A stretch of 64,000 nt of DNA, taken from assembly GCA_036563615.1 (NCBI GenBank), contig DATCMB010000018.1:186001-250000 (forward strand). The letters are read 5' to 3'. Made by a program: the position numbers and the translations under genes. The notes beneath the pieces are model-generated. The model made no database searches. It was not told the origin of the DNA and was given only the letters and a program-made list of their open reading frames with translations. The stretch comes from Candidatus Binatia bacterium. Lineage in GTDB: Bacteria; Desulfobacterota; Binatia; UBA12015. Shown here piece by piece: positions 7,856 through 15,609 of the stretch (positions are counted from its first letter, which is position 1; every line of letters begins with the position of its first letter).

Positions 7856-8571
7856 GCGCAACGGCGATCATTCTCGCGGCGGGCGTCGGGCGTCGCTTCG
7901 GCGAGGCCTCGCTCGATCAGCCGAAGGCGCTGCTCGAGGTCGCGGGCGAGAGCCTGATCGAGCGGCTGATCGCGCAGCTCCAGCGCTGCGGCGTGACGCG
8001 CGTCGTGGTGGTCGTCGGCTACAGGGCGGAGCTGATGGAGCAGCGCCTCGGCAAGCTTCCGGGCGTGACGCTGCTGCGCAACTCGGACTACGAGCGCGGC
8101 GCGATCCTGTCGCTGTGGACCGCCCGCGACCACCTCGCGGGCGAGGTGCTGGTGATGGACGCCGACGTCTGGCTGCCCGACGCCATGATGGAGCGTCTCG
8201 TGCGCTCGCCGCACCCGAGCTGCTTTCTGCTTGACGGACGCTCGCAGGCGACCGGCGAGGAGCAGATGCTGATGGTGCGCGGCGGTCGGGTGATCGACAT
8301 CTCGCGCCGGCCGCGCGGCGAGTACGACCTGCTCGGCGAGTCGGTCGGCTTCCTCAAGCTCGACGCGAGCGCGTCCGCCGTGCTGCGCGAGCTTCTCGAG
8401 CAGCGCGTGGCGCGTGGCGACAAGGACCTCGAGCACGAGGAGGTCTATCCCGAGCTGCTGCGCCGGGTCGAGGTCGGGTTCGAGCGCGTCGACGACCTCG
8501 ACTGGACCGAGATCGACTTTCCCGAGGATCTCGAACGCGCCCGGACGATCGCGCGCGGATCGTCGGTCTGA
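7852..8571 (+). CDS. Nucleotidyltransferase, probable CTP:2-aminoethylphosphonate cytidylyltransferase
   Basis: A 239-residue single-domain NTP transferase of the LicC/PntC kind. The canonical binding loop IILAAGVGRRFG is followed by QPKALLEV with the catalytic lysine, and VMDADVWLP supplies the metal-binding aspartates. Unlike the domain fused to the PEP mutase, its arginine loop is intact. Known phosphonate clusters often activate AEP as CMP-AEP with such an enzyme (PntC), and the position directly after the transaminase supports that substrate. Sugar-1-phosphate or phosphocholine as substrate cannot be excluded. The GTG start overlaps the transaminase stop. Confidence 0.8.
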   Translation: MSATAIILAAGVGRRFGEASLDQPKALLEVAGESLIERLIAQLQRCGVTRVVVVVGYRAELMEQRLGKLPGVTLLRNSDYERGAILSLWTARDHLAGEVLVMDADVWLPDAMMERLVRSPHPSCFLLDGRSQATGEEQMLMVRGGRVIDISRRPRGEYDLLGESVGFLKLDASASAVLRELLEQRVARGDKDLEHEEVYPELLRRVEVGFERVDDLDWTEIDFPEDLERARTIARGSSV

Positions 8572-9449
8572 GCACGGCGACGACAGCGGCCGCGCGCCGG
8601 CTGATCGTCACCGGCGACGACTTCGGGCTCGCGCCCGAGGTGAACCACGCCATCGTGCGCGCGCACCGCGAAGGCATCCTGACCGCGACGAGCCTCATGG
8701 TGACGGCGCCCGCGGCCGACGAAGCGGTCGCGCTCGCGCGCGAGACGCCGACGCTCGACGTCGGCCTGCACCTGGTCCTCGTGCAGGGACGCCCGGCGAG
8801 CCCCGACGCGCGCGCGACCGGCCTCGCGACCGCATCCGGCGCGTTCCGCGAGAGCGCGATCCCGGCCGCGATCCGCTACTTCTTCTCGCCGCGCCTGCGG
8901 CGCGCCGTGCAGCGCGAGGTGCGCGCGCAGCTCGAGCGCTTCCGCGCGACAGGGTTGCCGCTCGCGCATCTCGACGGTCACCTGAACGTCCACCTGCACC
9001 CGCTCGTGCAGGACGTCCTCGCGCCGCTCGTCCCCGAGTTCGGCATTCCGGCGATGCGTCTCACGCGCGAGGCCGTGCTGCCGAACCTGCGCTACGACCG
9101 ACGCCACGTGGCGCGGAAGACCTTCGAGGGTCTCGTGCTGCGGCTCCTGTCGGCGATGGCGGAGCGTCGCTTCCGCGCGCACGGCGTCGTGTTCGCCGAC
9201 CGCACGCTGGGTCTGCACCAGACCGGCGCCTGCGACGAGCCCTACGTCCTGCACCTGCTCGACACGCTGCCGCCCGGCACGAGCGAGCTCTACTGCCATC
9301 CCGCACTCGGGCAGACGCCGGAGATGCGTCGTCTCATGCCGGGCTACCGTCCGAGCGACGAGCTCGCGGCGCTGACCTCGCCGCGCGTGCGCGAGCGGCT
9401 CGAGGCGCGCGGCGTCGTGCTCGCGCGCTGGAGCGACCTGCGCGCTTGA
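8568..9449 (+). CDS. hpnK: HpnK-type YdjC/ChbG-family carbohydrate deacetylase
   Basis: A YdjC-fold metal-dependent N-deacetylase of about 293 residues. The metal motif VTGDDFGLAPEVN lies at the N-terminus, with LDVGLHLVLVQGRP and HLDGHLNVHLHP further on; the spacing and GLHLVLV-GRP segment resemble hopanoid protein HpnK. HpnK removes acetyl from GlcNAc-bacteriohopanetetrol. The first ATG/GTG/TTG in frame (GTG 8640) would cut off the essential GDDFG motif. Translation therefore probably begins at CTG 8568, overlapping the upstream stop as CTGA in keeping with the rest of the operon. In the phosphonate operon it might instead deacetylate an acceptor sugar. hpnI and hpnJ lie 6-8 kb away. Confidence 0.75.
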   Translation: MSTATTAAARRLIVTGDDFGLAPEVNHAIVRAHREGILTATSLMVTAPAADEAVALARETPTLDVGLHLVLVQGRPASPDARATGLATASGAFRESAIPAAIRYFFSPRLRRAVQREVRAQLERFRATGLPLAHLDGHLNVHLHPLVQDVLAPLVPEFGIPAMRLTREAVLPNLRYDRRHVARKTFEGLVLRLLSAMAERRFRAHGVVFADRTLGLHQTGACDEPYVLHLLDTLPPGTSELYCHPALGQTPEMRRLMPGYRPSDELAALTSPRVRERLEARGVVLARWSDLRA

Positions 9450-9518
9450 CCCGCGCGCGCGAGTCGCACGTGAGCCTGCGCGCTTGAATCGCGCGTTCAC
9501 GCGCCGTAGCCGTGGCGC

Positions 9519-10715
9519 GTGCCGCTCTCGCACCTGACCGTCGTCGACCTCGCGACGCTCGCCGCCGCACCGCAGATCGCGGCCTTCTTCGGCGACTTCG
9601 GCGCGCGCGTCATCAAGGTCGAGCACCCGCGCGGCGACTCGCTGCGCCGTCTGATCGATCGAAGCGGAGCGCCGCTCACCTGGAAGATCGTCAATCGAAA
9701 CAAGCAGCACGTGACGCTCGATGCGTCGAAGCCGGCGGGACGCGCGCTGCTCGATCGCCTGCTCGCGCGCGCCGATCTGCTGGTGACGAACCTCGGCGGC
9801 GAACGCCTCGAGCGCTTCGAGCTCGAGCCCGAGCGGCTCGCGACGACGCATCCGCGGCTCGTCGCCGTGCACCTGACGGCGTACGGCGTGGAGGGGCCGT
9901 GGGCCGGGCGTCCGGGCTCGGGGACGCTCGCCGAGGCGATGAGCGGGCTTGCGGCGCTGACCGGCGCCGCGGACGGACCGCCGACGCTGTCGCCGGTCGG
10001 GCTCGGCGACTACATGGGCGTCCTGCAGGGGATCGTCGCGGCGCTGCTCGGGCTCTACGCCCGCGACGCGCGCCGTGATCCGGCGACGCCCGCGCGCGGC
10101 GACGTCTTCGACGTCGCGATGTACGAGCCGCTGCTCGGGCTCCTATCCCTGCGTCTCGCGGCGACCTCGCGCGACGGCATCGAGCCCGGACGGCACGGCA
10201 ACCGCTTTCCGACCATGGCGCCGCGCAACGTGTACCCCACCGCCGACGGCGGCTGGGTCGCGATCACGGCCGGCACCGACGAGCTCGCGCACCGTGCGCT
10301 CGCGGTGATCGGCCGCCCCGAGCTGCGCGACGATCCGCGCTTCCGCGACAACCTGTCGCGGGTGCGCCACGCCGACGAGCTCGATGCGCTGCTCGGTGCG
10401 TGGATCGCGCAGCGCCCGACCGCGGAGGTCGTCGCCGCGTTCAACGACGCCGGCGTCTCGCTCGCCGCGGTCGACGGCTTGAACGACGTCCTGCGCAATC
10501 CGCACTTCCACGCGCGCGAGAGCCTGCTCGAGGTCGCGGACGACGAGCTCGGCCGCGTCACCACCGCGGCGCCGCAGCCCCGCGGCGCCCGCACGCGTGC
10601 GCGCATCGAGAACCTCGGCGGCGCGCTCGGCGCGGACAACGACGCCGTCTACCGCGACTGGCTCGGCTGCACCGAGGACGAACTCGCGGCGCTGCGCGCG
10701 GACGGCGTGATCTGA
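9519..10715 (+). CDS. CaiB/BaiF family (class III) CoA-transferase
   Basis: A 398-residue class III acyl-CoA transferase, which moves CoA between carboxylic acids. It opens with LTVVDLATLAAAPQIAAFFGDFGARVIKVE and has the nucleophilic aspartate in GLGDYMG (Asp164), followed by RHGNRFPTMAPRNVYPTADG. The length is normal for the family. The start is a GTG 69 bases after the deacetylase stop, so it is not translationally coupled to the phosphonate operon. The substrate is unknown: candidates across this family include carnitine, bile acids, racemised fatty acids and succinyl/formyl donors. Confidence 0.9.
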   Translation: MPLSHLTVVDLATLAAAPQIAAFFGDFGARVIKVEHPRGDSLRRLIDRSGAPLTWKIVNRNKQHVTLDASKPAGRALLDRLLARADLLVTNLGGERLERFELEPERLATTHPRLVAVHLTAYGVEGPWAGRPGSGTLAEAMSGLAALTGAADGPPTLSPVGLGDYMGVLQGIVAALLGLYARDARRDPATPARGDVFDVAMYEPLLGLLSLRLAATSRDGIEPGRHGNRFPTMAPRNVYPTADGGWVAITAGTDELAHRALAVIGRPELRDDPRFRDNLSRVRHADELDALLGAWIAQRPTAEVVAAFNDAGVSLAAVDGLNDVLRNPHFHARESLLEVADDELGRVTTAAPQPRGARTRARIENLGGALGADNDAVYRDWLGCTEDELAALRADGVI

Positions 10716-10731
10716 CGTCGGGAACGGGCGT

Positions 10732-10746
10732 CCGGCTGCGCGCCGG
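10732..10746. terminator. Candidate hairpin between convergent genes
   Basis: CCGGC (10732-10736), loop TGCGC, GCCGG (10742-10746) form a perfect short GC stem in the 43-base gap between the CoA-transferase stop and the convergent MBL hydrolase stop. No T-run follows on either strand. Confidence 0.3.
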
Positions 10747-10758
10747 GGATGCGACCGG

Positions 10759-11643
10759 CTACGCCGTGACCAGCGTCCAGCGCTCGCCGTCGCGCCGCGC
10801 GCGACCCTCGCGCTCGAGCTTGCGCAGGTGCGAGCGCACCGACGTGCCGGCCGCCGCGTGCAGGAACTGCGGCACGTCGGCGTACATGCGGCTCACCAGC
10901 TCCCCGACCTCGGAGACGCCCCGCGCGAGCAAATCGACGATCTGCGCCTCGCGCAGCTCGCGGTGCGCGATGTACTCGCGGATCTTCTTCGCGGCGTCAC
11001 GAATTGCCGGACCGTGCGCCGGGTAGATCACCGCCGGCTCGAGCGCGAGCAGGCGGCGCAGCGAGGCCATGTAGTCGGCGAGGTCGCCGCCGTGCTCCGG
11101 GATCACGGTCGTGCCGGCGCCGAGCACGACGTCGCCGGTGAACAGCGCGCGCTCCTCCTCGAGCCAGTAGCAGAGGTGGTCCTCGGCGTGGCCCGGCGTG
11201 TGGATCGCGCGCAGCGTCGCGCCCTCGGTCTCGATCACCGCGCCGTCGTCGATCGCGACCACCGACGCCTCGAGCTGACCGTCGTTCCCCGGCCACGGAC
11301 GCTTCAGCACCGGCAGCGCGCCGAAGCGGGCGCGCACGTGCTCGACGCCGCCCAGGTGATCGACGTGCGCGTGGGTCAGCAGGATGCGCTCGATCTCCTT
11401 GCCGCCGCGGTGCTCGGAGAGCGCGCGCTCGAGGAGCGGCAGGTACTGCGGCAAGCCCTGTCCGGTGTCGAGCAGCAGCGGACGGCGGGAGGTGCCGACC
11501 AGGTACGTGTTGGTGCCCGGCCCGGTGAACGGTCCGGGGTTCTGGCCGAGCACGGTGACGACGCGGTCGCTCCACACGTCGACGTCGGGCATGCGCAGCC
11601 CGATCATGTTGTCCTTGACGACGCGGGACGGCGTGTCGCTCAT
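10759..11643 (-). CDS. MBL-fold metallo-hydrolase (LACTB2-like)
   Basis: A 294-residue metallo-beta-lactamase-fold protein. It has GPFTGPGTNTYLVG near residue 37, the metal motif THAHVDHLGG near 90, HTPGHAEDH and TGDVVLG further on, and a C-terminal winged-helix-like tail (SHLRKLEREGRARRDGERW). This architecture is that of LACTB2-type hydrolases, whose characterised members are nucleases or thioesterase-like enzymes. The exact substrate here cannot be read from sequence. It is a cytosolic protein without signal peptide, transcribed separately from its neighbours. Confidence 0.88.
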   Translation of the reverse strand: MSDTPSRVVKDNMIGLRMPDVDVWSDRVVTVLGQNPGPFTGPGTNTYLVGTSRRPLLLDTGQGLPQYLPLLERALSEHRGGKEIERILLTHAHVDHLGGVEHVRARFGALPVLKRPWPGNDGQLEASVVAIDDGAVIETEGATLRAIHTPGHAEDHLCYWLEEERALFTGDVVLGAGTTVIPEHGGDLADYMASLRRLLALEPAVIYPAHGPAIRDAAKKIREYIAHRELREAQIVDLLARGVSEVGELVSRMYADVPQFLHAAAGTSVRSHLRKLEREGRARRDGERWTLVTA

Positions 11644-11670
11644 GCAGCGACGATAGCGGACGGAGCCCGC

Positions 11671-12831
11671 TTACGGCACCTGGCCGAAGGGCAGCACGAG
11701 CGCGCTCGCGGCGGATCCGGTCGGCTCGGGATCCGCGAGGTGGAGCACGATCTCCGGATCGAGGTTGGTCGTGAGCGTCGCCTCGTAGGCCTCGATCCCG
11801 CGCAGGTAGCGGCCGAAGAGCGCCGCCGAGTACGTGTCGACCAGGTTCCAGACGCGCCGGTAGTCGGTGAAGGTCACCGGCGAATCGTCCTCGAGGCGCG
11901 TGCCGGTCTTGCAGCCGTCGCCGTCGCCGATGCCGAGCCCGGTCGCGCAGGCGAAGCTGAAGCTGTAGTGCCCGGCGTCGATCACCTCGACCAGGTAGCG
12001 CGGACCCGGCAGCTCCTCGTACGCGTCGCGGATTGCCTGGTTCTGCGCGAGGCCGATCGTCTTGTCCTGCGTCGCGAGCATGAGAAACGTCGCCGCGGAG
12101 TACGTGTCGGAGATCGGTCCCGCGAGCGCCATCGGCAGCGACGCGGCGATGCGCGCGTCCATGCTCGCGACCGCGAAGCTGGTGAAGGCGCCGAACGAGT
12201 GTCCAGTCACGCCGAACGGCAGCGCGGTGTCGACCCAGCCGTGGAACGGGCTCGCCGGGTCGTGCGTGAAGCCGCTGAAGGCGTCGAGCACGTAGATCAC
12301 GTCGAGCGGCCGCTCGACCGCGATCTGCGACTGCGAGCCGGAGCCGTCGAAGAAGGTGTTGCCCTCGTGGTCGGGCGCGACGACGACGTAGCCGTGGCTC
12401 GCGAGGTGCTCGACCTGGAAGGTGTTCTGGAAGCGGATGCCGCCCGAGCCGTGCGAGAACGCGACGAGCGGGAACGGGCCGTCCGGTGAGATCGGCGCCT
12501 CGCGCACCGCGACCACCGGGATCGTCGCGTTGTCGGCGAGAAATGCGAGATCCGGTGGCAGGTACTCGCCCAGCGGCGACGGCGGCAGGCCACGCACCGA
12601 CTCGTCCGCGGGGTACCAGACCTCGGTGAGGAGCGTCCGCCCGCGCGCCTCGTCGCGCAGCGTGATGCGCGTCACGCCGACCGGGTAGGGGCCGGGTGTC
12701 GCGGGATCGGCCGCCGTGCCGCCGGTGCCGGACGCGTCGCCGCACGCGGCGAGCAGCGTCGCGGCGAGCAGCACGCGGAGCGCGGCGGTCGCCGCGCGCC
12801 CGTCACGCGACCCCTGTGTGCGCGAGCTCAA
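11671..12831 (-). CDS. Secreted lipoprotein alpha/beta-hydrolase (dienelactone/PAF-acetylhydrolase-like)
   Basis: A 386-residue lipoprotein with an alpha/beta-hydrolase fold. The signal sequence ends in the lipobox LLAAC at about residue 31. The oxyanion/nucleophile region reads FSHGSGG and GVTGHSFGAFTS with the catalytic serine; the His is likely in DAGHYSFSF. Conserved SPDGPFPLVAFSHG resembles the PAF-acetylhydrolase II/dienelactone hydrolase group. No ATG or GTG precedes the signal peptide in frame. TTG at 12831 overlaps the upstream flavoprotein stop as TTGA and gives a sensible n-region, so it is taken as the start. The ester substrate is unknown. Coupling to the flavoprotein suggests a shared process. 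Confidence 0.82.
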   Translation of the reverse strand: MSSRTQGSRDGRAATAALRVLLAATLLAACGDASGTGGTAADPATPGPYPVGVTRITLRDEARGRTLLTEVWYPADESVRGLPPSPLGEYLPPDLAFLADNATIPVVAVREAPISPDGPFPLVAFSHGSGGIRFQNTFQVEHLASHGYVVVAPDHEGNTFFDGSGSQSQIAVERPLDVIYVLDAFSGFTHDPASPFHGWVDTALPFGVTGHSFGAFTSFAVASMDARIAASLPMALAGPISDTYSAATFLMLATQDKTIGLAQNQAIRDAYEELPGPRYLVEVIDAGHYSFSFACATGLGIGDGDGCKTGTRLEDDSPVTFTDYRRVWNLVDTYSAALFGRYLRGIEAYEATLTTNLDPEIVLHLADPEPTGSAASALVLPFGQVP

Positions 12832-14108
12832 GCGAAACCCTCCGGACGGACGCGCTCGATCCACGCGCGGTAGTCGCCGTCGAAACCGACCGCGCGCTGG
12901 CGCGCGCGCACCTTCTCGAGCAGCCGCGCCGTCGTCTCGGGCGCGCGTCCGCCGTTCGCGGATGCCGCGATCTTCTGCGTCAAGTACTTCGCGACCTGCG
13001 CGCTGTGGCGGCGCGACGCGACCAGGTTGCCCTTGCCGGTGATCACGTTGCCGCAGCCGAAGACGTGCTCGTAGTCGGCGACCTTGCCGAGCTCGAGGTC
13101 CTCGATGCGCAGCAGCTCGCCCTGCATCTCGAGCCCTTCGATCGGCTCCGGGATCGAGCCGATCGACGACACGGTGAGCTCGGCGCGCACCTCGAACTCC
13201 TCGCCGGGCACGATCTCGGGACGCCCGGAGGCGTCGAGGCGCGTGCGCGCGAAGCGCAGCCCGACCAGTCGATCGTTCTCGACCAGCAGCCCGACGGGCA
13301 CCGACAGCGGTTCGACGGCGAACAGGAACTTGCTCTGCGCCTTCTCGAGGATGCGGCGGCGCACGGTGCCGGCCTTCTCGATCTGCTCGGGACGCGCGTT
13401 CGGCGGCAGCTCGCTGAGCGGCATGTCCTCGATGCGCCGGCGGTAGAACAGCGTGCAGCCGCGCAGGCCGAGGTCCTGCCAGCTGAGGCCGTGGCGCGCG
13501 AGCGTCTCCGGGATGCCGTCGGCCTCGAGCGCGAGCAGGTCGACCTCGATGCCGTGCTTCGCGAGCGCGTCGCGCGTGGTGACGATCTGCAGCACCTTGA
13601 CGACGTCGATCGACGCGAGCCCGCCGCCGACCACGATCGCGCCGTCGGGGATCTCGTAGCGCGGACCCGCGTAGCCGGGCTCGTGCTGGTGGTTGAACCA
13701 GTAGATGAGCGGGTTCTGGTAGACGAGCCCCTTGCCGACGAAGCGATCCGCGCCCTCGACCGGCAGCGGACGGTCGCGCCACGCGCCGTGCGCGAGCACG
13801 ATCAGGTCGAAGTCCCAGGACTCGAGCAGCTCACGGAACGAGAGGTCGCGGCCGATCGCGGTGCGCGGCACGAAGTGCACGCCGGGGCGCTGCAGCTTCG
13901 CGTCGATGAGGTCGTACTCCTTCCTGCGCAGCGCGGTGTGCCAGAGCGGCAGGCCGTCCTCGACCTTCCCGTAGGGACGATCGTTCTGCTCGAAGACGAC
14001 GCACAGGGCGCCCTCCGCGGCGAGCTTGTCCGCCGCTTCGGCGCCCGCGGTCGCGCCACCGATGATGGCGACGTGACAGCGGTATGGTGCGGAAGAAGTG
14101 TCAGCCAT
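12828..14108 (-). CDS. FAD/NAD(P)-dependent oxidoreductase (GltD/adrenodoxin-reductase-like)
   Basis: A 426-residue flavoprotein. The N-terminal nucleotide-binding loop is VAIIGGATAGAEAA (a GxGxxG variant), followed by NDRPYGKVEDGLP typical of ferredoxin-NADP reductase/GltD-like proteins. A second NAD(P) loop IVVGGGLASIDVV lies near residue 190, and the FAD-binding HVFGCGNVITGKGN lies near 380. The ATG at 14108 directly precedes the first Rossmann loop; the upstream in-frame extension lacks coding character. It probably shuttles electrons between NAD(P)H and a ferredoxin-like partner, but the partner is not in the operon. The esterase gene follows with a TTGA overlap. Confidence 0.85.
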   Translation of the reverse strand: MADTSSAPYRCHVAIIGGATAGAEAADKLAAEGALCVVFEQNDRPYGKVEDGLPLWHTALRRKEYDLIDAKLQRPGVHFVPRTAIGRDLSFRELLESWDFDLIVLAHGAWRDRPLPVEGADRFVGKGLVYQNPLIYWFNHQHEPGYAGPRYEIPDGAIVVGGGLASIDVVKVLQIVTTRDALAKHGIEVDLLALEADGIPETLARHGLSWQDLGLRGCTLFYRRRIEDMPLSELPPNARPEQIEKAGTVRRRILEKAQSKFLFAVEPLSVPVGLLVENDRLVGLRFARTRLDASGRPEIVPGEEFEVRAELTVSSIGSIPEPIEGLEMQGELLRIEDLELGKVADYEHVFGCGNVITGKGNLVASRRHSAQVAKYLTQKIAASANGGRAPETTARLLEKVRARQRAVGFDGDYRAWIERVRPEGFA

Positions 14109-14374
14109 TCGCGCGCAAGCTCGCGTCCGGGAAGGACGCTCGTGGTCGGCCAGCGTGCCGCCGCTGCCGGCACCGCCGGGAGAGGCTGCACAAGGATCGG
14201 GCAGGCGCCCGCGGGCACGGTCGTACCGTCCTGGCAGGGGGCGCGCAAGCACCGAAAACGGCGATCGACGTGGCGGGCGAGCCGCGCTGCGGAGCGGTCG
14301 ATCCGCGGCGCTCAACGGCAGTGCGTCGTCGGTCTCGAGGGCGCGTGCGAACGCGCGTGAGTGCTCTGGGCTTC

Positions 14375-14390
14375 GCGGCGCGCGCGCCGC
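14375..14390 (-). terminator. Candidate hairpin 3' of hpnI
   Basis: The 16-base perfect palindrome GCGGCGCGCGCGCCGC can fold to a 6-base stem just after the hpnI stop. There is no T-run. The interval up to the next gene start (14109-14396) holds nothing else recognised. Confidence 0.3.
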
Positions 14391-14396
14391 GCGGGC

Positions 14397-15584
14397 TCAG
14401 TTCTCGACCGGCTCGGGGATCCGCTGCTCGTCGGCGAGCGTGACCATGCGGCCGTCTGGCGTGACCTCGAAGTCCGCGCTGCCCCAGTGCACGCGGTTGC
14501 CGAGAAACGCCGTCGCCCAGATCGCCGAGATGAAGAGGTCCTTCGCCGGGACGAGCCAGAGCTGACGCCAGATCCGCTGCACGCCGAGGATCCGATCCGC
14601 GATGATGCCCGCGGCGAGCATGCGGATGCCGACCGCGGCCCCGAACACCGCCCACGCCCCGGCGGTCGCGCCGGCCGCGAGCAGGTAGGCCGTCGCCCAG
14701 AGCGTGCTGTGGGTGACGACGGTCGCGAGGTACGACGCCGGGCGGCAGACGCGGTAGGTCCGCGCCCAGCGCAGCTGGTGCTTCGCGACCTCGCTCAGAC
14801 GGTCGAGGTCGAGCACCGTCTCGACCACCACCGGCGCCAGCACGACGTCGTAGCCGCGTTGCACCGCGAGGTTGCCGATCTGGTAGTCGTCGGCCAGGTG
14901 GTCGGCGACGGCGGCGAAGCCGCCGATCTCCTCGAGCACCTTGCGCCGGATGCAGATGGTCGCGCCGAACGCGTACGTCATGCGCTCGACCTGACGCGCG
15001 ACGGTGACCATCGGACCGAAGTCGGTGTTGATGAACAGCGCCTCGAGCCGGTGCGCCAGCGTGCGGCCCTCGCTCGCGCGGTACAGGCAGGTCACGAGCC
15101 CCGCCTTCGGCTGGTCGAGGTAGGGCACGATGCGACGCAGGTAGTCGCGCGGCGCGCGGATGTCGCTGTCGGCGATCAGCAGCACGTCGTGCTTCGCGCG
15201 CTTCAGCATGTTGTGCAGGTTGCTGATCTTCGCGTTGCTGCCGATGCGCTCCGGCGACACGACGAGCTCGATGTCGACCATCGGGAAGTCGCGCTTCAGG
15301 CGCTTGACGATGGCGATCGCCGGATCGTCCGCGTCGGCGACGCCGAACACGACCTGCAGCTTCGGGTAGTCGAGCATGCAGGAGTTGGCGAGGTTGTCGT
15401 AGGTCTCGGGGACGGCGCCGCAGAGCGGCTTGAGCAGCGTCACGCCGGGCAGCGCGTCGTCCGTCGGCAGCGGGCGGGAGAGCTCGCGACGCTGCCAGCG
15501 CGCGAACGCCCAGGCGCAGACCAGGCTGAAGAGCTGGTAGCCCGTCGCGACCGCGACCAGCAGCAGGACGATCTGTGTCAGCAC
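14397..15584 (-). CDS. hpnI: Hopanoid glycosyltransferase HpnI (GT2, ceramide-glucosyltransferase-like)
   Basis: A 395-residue membrane-anchored GT2 enzyme. An N-terminal TM helix (VLLLVAVATGYQLF) is followed by VTLLKPLCGAVPETYDNL, the donor-site LLIADSDIRAPRDYL, DDYQIGNLAVQRGYDV and the processive-type QLRWARTYR motif. Two or three TM helices follow near residues 280-350. HpnI adds N-acetylglucosamine to bacteriohopanetetrol, making the substrate for HpnK and then HpnJ. It sits 25 bases after hpnJ in the same direction, as in known hopanoid loci. The GTG start at 15584 places the TM helix at residue 4. Confidence 0.88.
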   Translation of the reverse strand: MLTQIVLLLVAVATGYQLFSLVCAWAFARWQRRELSRPLPTDDALPGVTLLKPLCGAVPETYDNLANSCMLDYPKLQVVFGVADADDPAIAIVKRLKRDFPMVDIELVVSPERIGSNAKISNLHNMLKRAKHDVLLIADSDIRAPRDYLRRIVPYLDQPKAGLVTCLYRASEGRTLAHRLEALFINTDFGPMVTVARQVERMTYAFGATICIRRKVLEEIGGFAAVADHLADDYQIGNLAVQRGYDVVLAPVVVETVLDLDRLSEVAKHQLRWARTYRVCRPASYLATVVTHSTLWATAYLLAAGATAGAWAVFGAAVGIRMLAAGIIADRILGVQRIWRQLWLVPAKDLFISAIWATAFLGNRVHWGSADFEVTPDGRMVTLADEQRIPEPVEN

Positions 15585-15609
15585 GACGTCGCGCCCCCGC
15601 CCGCGACGC

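Noticed and set aside
8640-9449. GTG 8640 as start of the HpnK-type deacetylase
   Set aside because: It would delete the metal-binding GDDFG motif, which is conserved in the family. The CTGA overlap start at 8568 restores it.
14109-14396. Possible tRNA or small gene between the flavoprotein and hpnI
   Set aside because: No cloverleaf, TTCGA arm or CCA end could be built. The open frames are continuations of neighbouring antisense frames.
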